Assembly: GCA_020832405.1 (NCBI GenBank)
Contig: JAFIET010000008.1
Location: forward strand, 1 to 64,000
Direction of reading: 5' to 3'
Origin: Balneolales bacterium
Lineage (GTDB): Bacteria; Bacteroidota; Rhodothermia; Balneolales; Cyclonatronaceae
DNA length: 64,000 bases
The notes beneath the pieces were generated by a model, which was not told the origin of the DNA, made no database searches, and saw only the letters and a list, made by a program, of their open reading frames with translations. Shown piece after piece: positions 27,121-36,330 of the stretch. Position numbers and translations under genes: made by a program. The first letter of the stretch is position 1. The number at the start of each line of letters is the position of its first letter.

Positions 27121-27294
27121 GCAGTACGTTTCGTTGTGGGATTGGGCGTTATTGCAGTATGAACTGAGGGATTAACCGACAATCCGTCAGCATCGTTTTA
27201 GGCCCGGTGAATCGTTTCGGGTGAACAGGGCCGGCCTCCGGCAAAAGGGGCGTTCCGGCCCGGGGTTTGGGGTGTGCCGGAAACACATCCCCCC

Positions 27295-27332
27295 TTTAAA
27301 AAAAGCCACCCGAAACAACTCCGGATGGCTTT
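27295..27332 (-). terminator. Rho-independent terminator after gatA
   Basis: On the minus strand, stem AAAGCCATCC / GGGTGGCTTT with one T-G pair, followed by a run of Ts. It lies about 20 bases after the gatA stop. Confidence 0.85.
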
Positions 27333-27353
27333 GAGAATGATGCGGCTTAAACC

Positions 27354-28865
27354 TCAGCCGGCTGACTGCTGCGCGCGTTCGAGTTCGCGGCCGGCAGCAA
27401 AGAGCAGGTCTTCGCGGAAGTGCGGGGCCATCAGCTGCACGCCAACGGGAAGGCCGTCGGCGGGGTGCAGTCCTGCGGGCATGCTCATGGCCGGGATGCC
27501 GGCGAGGTTGGCGGAAATGGTGTAGATATCGCTGAGGTACATCTGCAGCGGGTCGTCGGTTTTTTCGCCTATGCCGAAAGCCGTTGTGGGCGAGGTGGGC
27601 GAAAGAATGACATCGCATGAGCGGAAGGCGTCGAGGAAATCCTGCTGAATGAGGCGGCGGATGCGCTGCGCCTTGCCGTAGTAGGCGTCGTAGTAGCCCG
27701 CGCTGAGCACGTAGGTGCCAAGCATGATGCGGCGTTTGACCTCCGGACCGAAGCCTTCGGTGCGGCTTTGCTTGTAGAGCCGGATGAGGGCGCTATCCAC
27801 AGTGGCCGTATTTCCGCCGTTTTTCTGAAGCTGTTTTTTCTCAGCGGCGAGCTCTTCGAGCATTTTGCCGCGGTCGGCACGGTGGCCGTAACGGATGCCA
27901 TCGAAGCGTGCGAGGTTGCTCGAGGCTTCGGCAGTGGCCAGGATGTAGTAGGTGGCCACGGCGTAGGGCGTGTGCGGCAGGCTTATCGGCACCGGCACAG
28001 CGCCGGCTGCTTTGAGGACTTCAACCTGCTGCATCACCAGATTTTTGACCTCCGGATCGAGGCCTTCGCCGAAATATTCTTCGGGCAGCCCCACGCGGAT
28101 ACCCGCCGACAGTGTTTCGCTGAGGGAGGCGTAATCGGGCACCGGCTGCCGCGATGAGGTCGCATCTTTCGGATCGTGACCGGCAAGTACGCTGAGAAGC
28201 AGCGCAGCGTCTTCGACGCTTTGCGTAAGCGGCCCGATGCAATCGAAGGAAGAGGCGTAAGCGATGAGCCCGTAGCGCGAGATGCGTCCGTAGGTGGGTT
28301 TGAGGCCCACTACGCCGCAGTGGGATGCCGGCTGACGAACCGAGCCGCCGGTATCGGAGCCGAGTGCGGCATGGCACAAGCCCGCTGCAACAGCTGCGGC
28401 GCTGCCGCCCGAGGAGCCGCCCGGCACTTTAGAGGGATCGGCCGGATTCCGGGTGATGCCAAAGGCCGAGTTCTCGGTAGATGACCCCATTGCGAACTCG
28501 TCCATATTCAGGCGGCCGATGAGAATGGCGTCTTCGGCACGAAGGCGCTCCACAGCCGTTGAATCGTAAACACTCTCGAAACTGGCCAGCATTTTGGAGC
28601 CGGACGTACAGATACGGCCCTTCTCCACAATGGCTTCCTTAATACCGATAACGGCACCGGCAAGGCGCCCTGCCGTGCCTTCACGCTGCTTTAGGTCAAC
28701 TTCCCGGGCCTGCTCAAGCGCCTGCGCTGCGGCAACGCTCGTGAAGGCATTCAGCCCGGGGTTTTCGCGCTCAATGAGGTCGAGCTGCCGGCTCACATGT
28801 GCTTCAGCAGAGTGATCACCCTTGCTGATGAGCCGCTGTGTTTGCCGGATATCAGTTGGCTGCAA
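27354..28865 (-). CDS. gatA: Aspartyl/glutamyl-tRNA amidotransferase subunit A
   Basis: 503 residues. This is the amidase subunit of the GatCAB complex, which converts Asp-tRNA(Asn) and Glu-tRNA(Gln) to their amides. The amidase catalytic triad is intact: Lys76 in AVIGIKEAIV, Ser151 in GGSSGGSAAA, and Ser175 in DTGGSVRQPA, with the spacing seen in characterised GatA. The start is TTG (28863-28865), since no ATG is available in frame before the conserved region. gatB and gatC are not in the window, which is common because these genes are often scattered. tatA follows upstream on the same strand, 69 bases away. Confidence 0.95.
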   Translation of the reverse strand: MQPTDIRQTQRLISKGDHSAEAHVSRQLDLIERENPGLNAFTSVAAAQALEQAREVDLKQREGTAGRLAGAVIGIKEAIVEKGRICTSGSKMLASFESVYDSTAVERLRAEDAILIGRLNMDEFAMGSSTENSAFGITRNPADPSKVPGGSSGGSAAAVAAGLCHAALGSDTGGSVRQPASHCGVVGLKPTYGRISRYGLIAYASSFDCIGPLTQSVEDAALLLSVLAGHDPKDATSSRQPVPDYASLSETLSAGIRVGLPEEYFGEGLDPEVKNLVMQQVEVLKAAGAVPVPISLPHTPYAVATYYILATAEASSNLARFDGIRYGHRADRGKMLEELAAEKKQLQKNGGNTATVDSALIRLYKQSRTEGFGPEVKRRIMLGTYVLSAGYYDAYYGKAQRIRRLIQQDFLDAFRSCDVILSPTSPTTAFGIGEKTDDPLQMYLSDIYTISANLAGIPAMSMPAGLHPADGLPVGVQLMAPHFREDLLFAAGRELERAQQSAG

Positions 28866-28934
28866 AATAGATGAATTGGGTTTTCACCGCTGCTTAAAGG
28901 CTGAGTAGTGCTCCTGATTCAGCCGGCAGGCAGC

Positions 28935-29165
28935 TTAGTTACCGGTTGAAGTTTTTTCTTTCTGATCGGTGCTGCTGTTGTTGCTGCGGCTATCGCCTTC
29001 GCGTGAGCCCTGCTCGATTTCACTCTTGATTTCGTTGGATGCTTTGCGGAACTCATTAATACCCTGACCAAGGCCGCGGGCGAGTTCCGGTATTTTCTTG
29101 GCTCCGAAAAGAAGTAAAATGACCATTACAATAACGGCAATTTCAAGTCCGCCAAATGAACCCAT
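28935..29165 (-). CDS. tatA: Twin-arginine translocase subunit TatA/E family
   Basis: 76 residues. A short N-terminal transmembrane helix ([20 protein letters not shown]) is followed by the Pro hinge and amphipathic helix ([20 protein letters not shown]) and a charged tail, the standard TatA layout. It forms the pore component for folded-protein export. The exported isomerase-like protein at 22381 with a twin-arginine-like signal is a plausible client. GGAG lies seven bases before the ATG, and a small palindrome is in the leader. tatC is not in the window. Confidence 0.93.
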   Translation of the reverse strand: MGSFGGLEIAVIVMVILLLFGAKKIPELARGLGQGINEFRKASNEIKSEIEQGSREGDSRSNNSSTDQKEKTSTGN

Positions 29166-29712
29166 GTGTTGTCTCCAAAAAATGTGTGATGGTGGTTTTG
29201 AAACAAAGCTTGTTTCAGTCCGGCAATATACGAACTATTGCAATCGGATAACATTTCCAATTAGGGCGCTGTCTGAAACCCTGCTGAAACCACAAGCAGA
29301 AAGGCAGGCTTATAAAAATACAGTGCTGCACAGCCCTGAAGGCTTATTTATTCATCTGAATATTTGTGCTGAAATTACTAAAAATGCTTTATATTCGACC
29401 GAAATTAAAACCTATGTAACCCGGTCTCTGATCAGCTGATGAATATGAGATCGTTCGTCCTGAAGGCTGCTATCTATCATCGGCAAAGCTTGAAGTTCGC
29501 AATCGGCAAAAGACATGGGAACAAGGTTCGTTTTCAGAACCTCAAAAAAGCCAAAACCCTGCAAAAACAACACTTTATTTAAAATCATAATTTTATTAAG
29601 ATTTGCTGTAATCCAATACTTTAAAACGAAAAACCCCGTTTCGGGACTTCAGTACAGCTTACTCTTTTTTTTAACCATATCCCTTTTCACAAACAGCCAA
29701 TATTAAAACCCT
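29166..29712. other. Divergent intergenic region tatA / DUF2795 gene, no gene seen
   Basis: 547 AT-rich bases. A 63-codon ORF at 29515-29706 has a random-looking composition and no start context, so I do not call it. The only structure noted is the palindrome at 29199-29217. Confidence 0.5.
29199..29217. promoter_or_regulatory. Palindrome in the tatA leader
   Basis: TGAAACAA, AGC, TTGTTTCA: perfect 8-bp arms 34 bases ahead of the tatA ATG. It may be a leader hairpin or an operator. Confidence 0.4.
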
Positions 29713-29958
29713 ATGATCTGGACAGTTGAATTAGCCGCGACTCTGGAAGAAGCTCCCTGGCCCGCTACCCGCGAAGAGCTTATCGAGTGGGGAGAGCGCA
29801 ACGGATGTCCGCAGCAGGTTATCGACAACCTGTATGAACTCGACGAAGAAGATGACACCCCTTACGAAAGTATCGAAGAAATCTGGCCTGATTACATCAT
29901 GAAAGAAGATTTTTTCCATGGTGAAGAAGACGACGGCTTCGATTACGACGACGTCTGA
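29713..29958 (+). CDS. Small acidic DUF2795-like protein
   Basis: 81 residues, strongly acidic at the C-terminus (EEDDGFDYDDV). The core WPATREELIEWGERNGCPQQ followed by VIDNLYEL matches the DUF2795 pattern (pWPATKeeLi..A...Gap..vi..L), a family of small proteins of unknown function in many bacteria. Acidic character suits a soluble, possibly salt-adapted protein. Monocistronic, with two hairpins following. Confidence 0.82.
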   Translation: MIWTVELAATLEEAPWPATREELIEWGERNGCPQQVIDNLYELDEEDDTPYESIEEIWPDYIMKEDFFHGEEDDGFDYDDV

Positions 29959-29964
29959 TTTCCG

Positions 29965-30003
29965 GCAGCCTGCTAAAGGCGCTTTAAGCCATTAGCAGGC
30001 TGC
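29965..30003 (+). terminator. Hairpin after the DUF2795 gene
   Basis: A 12-bp perfect stem GCAGCCTGCTAA / TTAGCAGGCTGC with a 15-base loop. Only a weak T run follows, so termination may rely on the next stem. Confidence 0.65.
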
Positions 30004-30017
30004 AATTTAAGACCTTC

Positions 30018-30056
30018 AAAAACGGCTGTACGGAAACGTGCAGCCGTTTTTGTTTT
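30018..30056 (+). terminator. Second, stronger terminator after the DUF2795 gene
   Basis: Stem AAAACGGCTG / CAGCCGTTTT followed by a T-rich run. Confidence 0.85.
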
Positions 30057-30147
30057 CGGGAAACAGGCCTTTGCAAACAAAATCTTTGCTGTAGTTTCCC
30101 GTATATTTGTACGTCTTACACCTTAATGCTGATAAAATTTCACACTT

Positions 30148-32526
30148 TTGACTTCCGCCCGTTTCTTGCTGTCTGTATCCGATTGGGTAAATTGGGTTAA
30201 TAGGGTAAACCCTTCGGGCCTTTTCCGCCTTGTGCTTTTATTTCTGCTTCTTTTTGCCCCATCTGTACACGCCAACGCAGCCAAAATTACACAGGTACAG
30301 CCGGATAACAGAAGTGAGCCCGAAGGGCTTGTAAGGTCAGTTCAGTTTAACGGCAACGATGCCATCAGTAATGGTGTGCTTCAGACCGTTGTGCGGACCC
30401 GCACCAACCGTGAGATATTCAGCATTCCGGGGGCCACACTCTGGCTTGGCCTCAACCGCATCAGCTCGCGGCTGGGAGAAGCTCCGCGCATGATTAACAG
30501 TGCAACCATCGCGCAGGATGTTGAACGGCTCCGCATCTTTTACAACAACAACGGCTACCTCGAAGCAACCATTGAATCAGAAATCCGCGAACTTCGGCGC
30601 AATCGCTGGCAGGTAATTTTCAGGATAGATGAGGGCGAGCCCTCTGTGATGCGTACCGTGAGCTTTTCCGGAATCCCGGAGTTTGAAGACGAGCGTACTC
30701 TGGAGCGGTTTTTGTCGCGCAGTCAGCTCATTCGCTTCAGCGAGCCGGTTAACGACAGTACTTTTGTTTCAAACCGGATTTACTCTGTTGATCTGATCAG
30801 CGAGGAGCGTAACCGCATTCTCAGCATGCTGCACAACAACGGATATGCCTCCGCAAACCGGGATTCCATTGTTGTTCAGGTGAGGCGGGAGCGTGAGGAC
30901 CCGCTTAATCTGGATCTCGCCTTCCGGGTAAAGCCCGGCTCTGTTTTTTACTTTGGGGATGTGCGTATCAACCTGTCGGCACCACAGTCAACGGCCGGCA
31001 ACTTTGTATCGGATACGCTCAGCGGGCCGCCGGTAACCTTCGAGCCCTGGCAGATGATCATCAACATAGAACCCGACACCCGCACCCGTTCGCGGCTGAT
31101 GCAGCAGCGGGTACTTTTCACCCCCGGCGAGCGGTTCAACAACCAGCTGTATATGTCAACCGTGAATCAGTTTCAGACGCTGGGGATGCTCAGCCTGCGG
31201 CAGTTCAGCCTCAGTGAAGGCGGCGGGCTGCCTGATTACAGCAGCGAGTTTCTACCCGTTTATTTCGATCTGGAAACCCTGCCCCGGCATCAGCTTCGGG
31301 CTGATTTTTTTGGGATGCAGCGTATCGGGCTGGGCCTGGGCGCCGGGCTTCAGTACAGCAACAACAACATTTTCGGCTCTGCAGAGCGCTTCGAGCTTGG
31401 GCTCAACACAAGCTACGAGTTTATCGAGGGTAATCAGGAGAACCCGCGTAGTATTGAAACCTTCGTAAATTATAGCTTCCCCCGCTTTGCTTTCCCCTTT
31501 GCCGGTTTCAACAACGATACCCGCTTCCTAAACCCCCGCACCCGCTTTCAGCTCAGTTACGGGCAAATCCGGCAGATCAATTTTACCGTTGATGACAATG
31601 TGCGCTTCAGTATGCGCTTTCAGGCCAACCACGATCAGACTACAACCAGCTTTTTCGATCTGCTGGAGTTGGAATGGTTCGATGCCAACATCACCCCGGC
31701 ATTCCGGGAAGTACTCGAAGAAACCACGACCGACCCGCTGTTTCTGCAGCTCATCCTGGAAGACTACCGACCTCAGATCAATTCCCTCACGCGATATACC
31801 TTTCGCAACGCGGCCACTCACCCCATCCGGCGCGACCGCGGGTTCTTTCTTGAAACAAGTGTCGAAATCGGGGGCAACCTGCCTCGGCTGCTTGAGGAAA
31901 CCTTCTTTGAACGCCCTGATTCCCTGCGCGGCACCTTCCCTTCCTTCAGCGGCAGCGGGCGCGACCTCAGCTACAGTCAGTTTGTGAAGGGCTCTCTCGA
32001 TTACAGGCAATATTACCCCATAGGAAACAACTCCGTTTTTGCCTGGCGCGGCTTTGTGGGGCTTGCCTATCCTTACGGCCTGAGCAGAACCATCCCCCTT
32101 AACCGGCGTTTCTTTGCCGGCGGCTCCAACGATATCCGCGGCTGGAACCCGCTCACACTCGGGCCCGGTACCAACGACCGGAACCTGAACCCCATCAACG
32201 GGGGCGATATCAAGCTGGCCGGTTATCTTGAGTACAGAAATACCTTTTCCCGAAACTTCCTCAGTACGAACTGGATTTTTGCCGCCTTCACCGATTTCGG
32301 AAACGTCTGGACCGGCCCAAGAAACGAAATTGACGAAGGCAAATTCAGCCTGAACACTTTCTGGCGCGAAATAGCCGTAGGTTCCGGAATCGGTCTGCGC
32401 CTCGACTGGGAATTCGTGGTTTTCCGCGTTGATTTTGCTTACCGGGTAACCGATCTCGGCAACGAGCCGGGCACCTCATTGCTGGACCGCCGCAATATTC
32501 ACTTTGGCATCGGGCACTCCTTCTGA
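30148..32526 (+). CDS. BamA/TamA-family outer-membrane protein (POTRA plus Omp85 barrel)
   Basis: 792 residues from TTG 30148. A hydrophobic signal (LVLLFLLLFAPSVHANA) is followed by POTRA-like repeats (RSVQFNGNDAISNGVLQTVV; LRIFYNNNGYLEATIESEIR) to about residue 290. The C-terminal surface-antigen barrel contains RFFAGGSNDIRGWNP, the conserved Omp85 strand/loop motif, and ends in FGIGHSF with a terminal Phe. It is shorter than typical BamA and closer to a TamA-like or lineage-specific paralogue that assembles or secretes outer-membrane proteins. The start is uncertain: GTG 30232 would leave a compact signal peptide. The upstream segment carries an odd WVNWVNRVN repeat from tandem GGGTAAAT-like DNA. 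Confidence 0.9.
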   Translation: MTSARFLLSVSDWVNWVNRVNPSGLFRLVLLFLLLFAPSVHANAAKITQVQPDNRSEPEGLVRSVQFNGNDAISNGVLQTVVRTRTNREIFSIPGATLWLGLNRISSRLGEAPRMINSATIAQDVERLRIFYNNNGYLEATIESEIRELRRNRWQVIFRIDEGEPSVMRTVSFSGIPEFEDERTLERFLSRSQLIRFSEPVNDSTFVSNRIYSVDLISEERNRILSMLHNNGYASANRDSIVVQVRREREDPLNLDLAFRVKPGSVFYFGDVRINLSAPQSTAGNFVSDTLSGPPVTFEPWQMIINIEPDTRTRSRLMQQRVLFTPGERFNNQLYMSTVNQFQTLGMLSLRQFSLSEGGGLPDYSSEFLPVYFDLETLPRHQLRADFFGMQRIGLGLGAGLQYSNNNIFGSAERFELGLNTSYEFIEGNQENPRSIETFVNYSFPRFAFPFAGFNNDTRFLNPRTRFQLSYGQIRQINFTVDDNVRFSMRFQANHDQTTTSFFDLLELEWFDANITPAFREVLEETTTDPLFLQLILEDYRPQINSLTRYTFRNAATHPIRRDRGFFLETSVEIGGNLPRLLEETFFERPDSLRGTFPSFSGSGRDLSYSQFVKGSLDYRQYYPIGNNSVFAWRGFVGLAYPYGLSRTIPLNRRFFAGGSNDIRGWNPLTLGPGTNDRNLNPINGGDIKLAGYLEYRNTFSRNFLSTNWIFAAFTDFGNVWTGPRNEIDEGKFSLNTFWREIAVGSGIGLRLDWEFVVFRVDFAYRVTDLGNEPGTSLLDRRNIHFGIGHSF

Positions 32527-32586
32527 GCAGCTCCCTGCGAACCGCTTCACTTACTCCTAAAACCCGCTTACTCAACATCATTGGCT

Positions 32587-33138
32587 ATGCTCAAAAAAAA
32601 CGGATTCCTCAAAACCATGCGCAATCAGGCCAATATTGTGTTTAATTCGGCCTTTCTCAAAAACCTCTCCCACACGGAAACCTACGAGTTTCTGCAGCTA
32701 TGCCACCGCCGTGTGTATGCCGACGGGGAAATGATTTACCACATTAAAGATCCCGGAAACGGCTTTTATATTATTGAAAGCGGCTCCGTTGAGCTTTTTG
32801 TGGAAAATGAGAAGGGAACTCAAATCGGAAGCTCTTTCCGGCTCACAAGCCCTGACACCTTCGGCAATCTGAGCCTGGCGCACGATATGCGCCGTATGAG
32901 CTCGGCGAGGGCAGCGGGTGAAACCGTTGTACTGGGCTTTTTTAATCCTGATTTCAGAGCACTTGAGAAAAGGCACCCGCAAATTGCCATTAAACTTCTG
33001 TCTGAGATTAACCGGGTGATGGCACAGCAGCTCGAATCAACCATGCTGGAGCTGGCCAATCATATAGGGGAATTTCAGTCGCTGTATTTTCAGGCTGAAA
33101 CATTTTATGCCCAAAACAGCGATTCGCCAATAATCTGA
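32587..33138 (+). CDS. Cyclic nucleotide-binding-domain protein without DNA-binding domain
   Basis: 183 residues. A single CRP-like effector domain, about 30-140: ADGEMIYHIKDPGNGFYIIE, SGSVELF, and a phosphate-binding-cassette-like FGNLSLAHDMRRMSSARAAG. The family's usual FGE glutamate is Asn here, so cAMP binding in the standard way is doubtful. No helix-turn-helix follows; the C-terminus is helical. A role as a cytoplasmic regulator or scaffold is an inference. ATG 32587 was chosen over TTG 32581. It lies 60 bases after the BamA-like gene and may be co-transcribed with it, then 54 bases before rlmD. Confidence 0.82.
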   Translation: MLKKNGFLKTMRNQANIVFNSAFLKNLSHTETYEFLQLCHRRVYADGEMIYHIKDPGNGFYIIESGSVELFVENEKGTQIGSSFRLTSPDTFGNLSLAHDMRRMSSARAAGETVVLGFFNPDFRALEKRHPQIAIKLLSEINRVMAQQLESTMLELANHIGEFQSLYFQAETFYAQNSDSPII

Positions 33139-33192
33139 GCGGATTCGAAATCATTTTCATCACACACTGAACTCACCAATTTAAGCGAACAC

Positions 33193-34608
33193 ATGGCTGT
33201 CAAAAAAGGGCACACTGCTGAACTCACCATTGAATCTGCTGCTTTTGAAGGGAAAGGATTTGGCCGGCTGGAAGACCGCGCCTGCTTTGTTAAAAATACC
33301 GCACCCGGCGACCATGTGAAGGTGCGCATCATCAAAAAACGGAAATCTTTTTTTGAAGGTCAGCTGATCGAAGTTCTCAAAGAGGGACCGGACCGGGTAC
33401 AACCGGTGTGCCGGCACGCATCAGTATGCGGAGGCTGTACCTGGCAGCATGTTAGCTATGCCGAGCAGCTGCGCTTCAAACGGCAGCACGTGGAGGATCA
33501 CCTGCACCGCATCGGCGGGCTCAGGGATGTGATTCCGCTACCCGTGCTTGCCGCGCCGCAACAGCTGCACTACCGCAATAAAATGGAGTACAGCTTCGGC
33601 GACCGGCGCTGGCTCACGCGGGAGGAAATCGACAGCGGCATCACCTTCACCGACAAAGACGTGGCCGCAGGCATGCACGCACCCGGCCGCTTCGACCGCA
33701 TTCTGAACCTGGAAGAGTGCCATCTTCAGGTTCCCGTTTCTTTCGAAATTATGGATTTTGTGAGAAGCTACGCCCTCAAACACGACATCAGCTCCTACAA
33801 CCCCGTAAAAAAACAGGGTTTTATCCGGCATGTAATGGTTCGCAACGGTCATCATACCGGCGATCTGATGGTCAACCTCGTAACCTTCGCCGACCGTGGC
33901 GATATCGTGAAGCCCCTTGCCGAAGCCCTGCTTGCACGCTTTCCGCAAATCACAACCATCGTTAACAATGTGAACGACACCCCTTCACCAAGTTCAGAGG
34001 GGCGTTTTGAAAACGTACTGTTCGGGCCCGGATACATCACCGAAAAACTTGGGACCAACCTCTTCCGGATCGATGCCAACACTTTTTTCCAGACCAACAC
34101 CCTGCAGGCCGGGCAGCTCTATGAAACCGCCCGGCAATTTGCGGACCTTCGCCCCGAGGACCTGCTCTTCGACCTCTACTGCGGCGTCGGCTCCCTAACC
34201 CTGTACACCGCCGATGCGGTGAAGCAGGCCGTAGGCATCGAGCTGAGCCCCGTTTCGGTGGAAAATGCCCGGAAAAATGCCGCAGCCAATAACGTTGTAA
34301 ACTGCGCCTTTGAAACCGGCGATATGAAAGATGTCTTCACCGGAAAATTCATTCAGAAATATGGCAGGCCTGATGTGATTATCACCGATCCGCCGCGGGC
34401 GGGTATGCATCCCGATGTGGTAAAAACCCTGTGCGAACTCGCCGTTGACCGCCTCATTTATGTGAGCTGCAACAGCGCAACCATGGCGCGCGACCTGGCA
34501 GAACTCAGCCGGGTGTACACCATCGACCGGGTACAACCGGTTGATATGTTCCCGCAGACGTATCATATAGAAACCGTTGCAAGACTCACACGCAGGTTTC
34601 AGGCCTGA
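33193..34608 (+). CDS. rlmD: 23S rRNA (uracil-5-)-methyltransferase, RlmD/TrmA family
   Basis: 471 residues. An N-terminal TRAM-like RNA-binding region (about 5-65) precedes the Fe-S cluster ligands Cys73, Cys79 and Cys82 in CRHASVCGGC, with a fourth at about Cys176 (LEECHL). The SAM-binding motif FDLYCGVGSLTLYT follows, then ITDPPRAGMHP, and the catalytic Cys426 in YVSCNSATMARDL. Together these define the RumA/RlmD group that makes m5U in 23S rRNA. RlmD and RlmCD-type enzymes cannot be separated without comparison, so the exact uridine is an inference. Confidence 0.92.
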   Translation: MAVKKGHTAELTIESAAFEGKGFGRLEDRACFVKNTAPGDHVKVRIIKKRKSFFEGQLIEVLKEGPDRVQPVCRHASVCGGCTWQHVSYAEQLRFKRQHVEDHLHRIGGLRDVIPLPVLAAPQQLHYRNKMEYSFGDRRWLTREEIDSGITFTDKDVAAGMHAPGRFDRILNLEECHLQVPVSFEIMDFVRSYALKHDISSYNPVKKQGFIRHVMVRNGHHTGDLMVNLVTFADRGDIVKPLAEALLARFPQITTIVNNVNDTPSPSSEGRFENVLFGPGYITEKLGTNLFRIDANTFFQTNTLQAGQLYETARQFADLRPEDLLFDLYCGVGSLTLYTADAVKQAVGIELSPVSVENARKNAAANNVVNCAFETGDMKDVFTGKFIQKYGRPDVIITDPPRAGMHPDVVKTLCELAVDRLIYVSCNSATMARDLAELSRVYTIDRVQPVDMFPQTYHIETVARLTRRFQA

Positions 34609-34812
34609 AATGAGATCAAACAATTAGGCACAAATAGCTTATTTTTGACCTTATACCATACGCATACGCAAGCCTCAGCACATTAAGCCAGCTAAGCACA
34701 AACCTGGCGGCTTGATACCCTTACAGGCAGCAGCACAAACCCTGTATTTCAAATCTGCGTTCTATAAAGCTCAACGAAGAAAAACCTTACCATTGAGGAT
34801 TCAATTTCAGCT

Positions 34813-36300
34813 ATGAAGAAAAACATTGGCGTTATCGGTGCCGGAATCGGGGGATTAAGCACTGCGGCCCGGCTTGCAGCACAGGGGCATAAGGTGAAGC
34901 TTTGGGAGCGCACTGAAAGTGCCGGCGGCAAAATGAATCAGATTATAAAAAACGGCTACCGCTTTGATACCGGGCCGAGCCTGCTCACCATGCTTTTCGT
35001 AATAGAAAAACTGTTTAAAGACTGCGGGCGCAACGTGAATGATTACCTCAGTTTTGAGCCCATAAACCCGCTATGCCGCTATAACTGGACCGATGGCACC
35101 GTGTTCGACTGTTCGGCCAACCTTCAGCAGACCCTGGGGCAAATTGCGGCCTTTGCACCCGAAGACTGCGAAGAATACGTCAAGTTTCTGGGTTACGCCG
35201 CCGACCTGTACCAGAAAACAGCGGATACCTTCATCATGAACCCGCTGCAAACCATCAAAGACCTGAAAAATCTGAAAAAATCAGATGTCTTCAAGATTGA
35301 TGCCTTCCCGACCGTAAGCACGCGTGTTGACCGCTGTTTTAAATCTGAATATCTGCGGCAGGTGTTCAAGCGGTTTGCGACCTACAACGGATCATCACCC
35401 TATCTTGCACCGGCTACCATCAACGTAATCGCCTATGTGGAGCTTTGCCTTGGCGCGTATTATGTGAAGGGCGGCCTCTATAAAATAGCTGAAGCGCTCG
35501 AAAGGCTCTGCCTTGAGCTGGGTGTGGAAATCACCTACAATGCGGATATAACCCGCATCACTACTAAAGAAAAAACGGTGTCCGGGCTTGAACTTGCCGA
35601 CGGCAGTACCCACAAAGCAGATGCTGTTTTCTCTAACTCAGACGCTACCTTCACCTATGCCAAGCTGCTCGATGCAGATGTAATAAAATCAAAGAAGCGC
35701 AGCAGGTTTACGGATATCGAACCTTCCTGTTCCGGCTTTGTGATGCTGCTCGGTGTCAGAAAAACCTTCCCGCAGCTCAAACATCACAACATTTTCTTCG
35801 GACGGGATTATGAAAAAGAGTTTGCGGAAATCTTCCAGCGGAAAGTGCTTCCTGAAGATCCGACCATCTACATTGCCAACACCTCTTACAGCGATGCCGG
35901 GCATGCCCCTGAGGGTTGTTCGAACCTGTTCATCCTTATCAACGCACCCTACCTCACCGACAAAGTAGTATGGACCGAAGAGCTTTCGCGGGATTACGGC
36001 GACCTCATCATAAAAAAACTGGAAAAATTCGGGCTGGAAAACCTGCAGGAGTTCATTGAGGTTCGGGAACACATCAGTCCGCAGGAATTTTATGACCGCT
36101 ACCGCTCAAACCGGGGCAGTATTTACGGTACTTCATCGAACCATCAGTTCTCGGCCTTCATGCGGCCCAGGAACAAATCGCCTTACCTCGACGGGCTGTA
36201 TCTTGTTGGCGGCTCAACGCACCCCGGGGGCGGCATACCGCTGGCGATGCTCTCGGCCGATCATGCGGTTACGATTTTCAACCGAAATCAAAAGCCCTAA
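34813..36300 (+). CDS. CrtI/CrtD-type carotenoid desaturase
   Basis: 495 residues. The FAD-binding Rossmann motif GVIGAGIGGLSTAARLAAQG is at the N-terminus (about 5-25), followed by RFDTGPSLLTM, typical of phytoene desaturases. The C-terminal FAD motif GLYLVGGSTHPGGGIPLAML is intact. The enzyme removes hydrogens from a carotenoid backbone at the membrane. Phytoene desaturase (CrtI) and hydroxycarotenoid 3,4-desaturase (CrtD) are both possible, and the sequence alone does not decide. No other crt gene is in the window, so it is outside a full pigment cluster here. Confidence 0.88.
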   Translation: MKKNIGVIGAGIGGLSTAARLAAQGHKVKLWERTESAGGKMNQIIKNGYRFDTGPSLLTMLFVIEKLFKDCGRNVNDYLSFEPINPLCRYNWTDGTVFDCSANLQQTLGQIAAFAPEDCEEYVKFLGYAADLYQKTADTFIMNPLQTIKDLKNLKKSDVFKIDAFPTVSTRVDRCFKSEYLRQVFKRFATYNGSSPYLAPATINVIAYVELCLGAYYVKGGLYKIAEALERLCLELGVEITYNADITRITTKEKTVSGLELADGSTHKADAVFSNSDATFTYAKLLDADVIKSKKRSRFTDIEPSCSGFVMLLGVRKTFPQLKHHNIFFGRDYEKEFAEIFQRKVLPEDPTIYIANTSYSDAGHAPEGCSNLFILINAPYLTDKVVWTEELSRDYGDLIIKKLEKFGLENLQEFIEVREHISPQEFYDRYRSNRGSIYGTSSNHQFSAFMRPRNKSPYLDGLYLVGGSTHPGGGIPLAMLSADHAVTIFNRNQKP

Positions 36301-36330
36301 ACCGCAGCAGAGCTGCTTTCTAACGGCGGC

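Noticed and set aside
29515-29706. 63-codon plus-strand ORF before the DUF2795 gene
   Set aside because: Basic, random-looking composition and no recognisable start signal or family.
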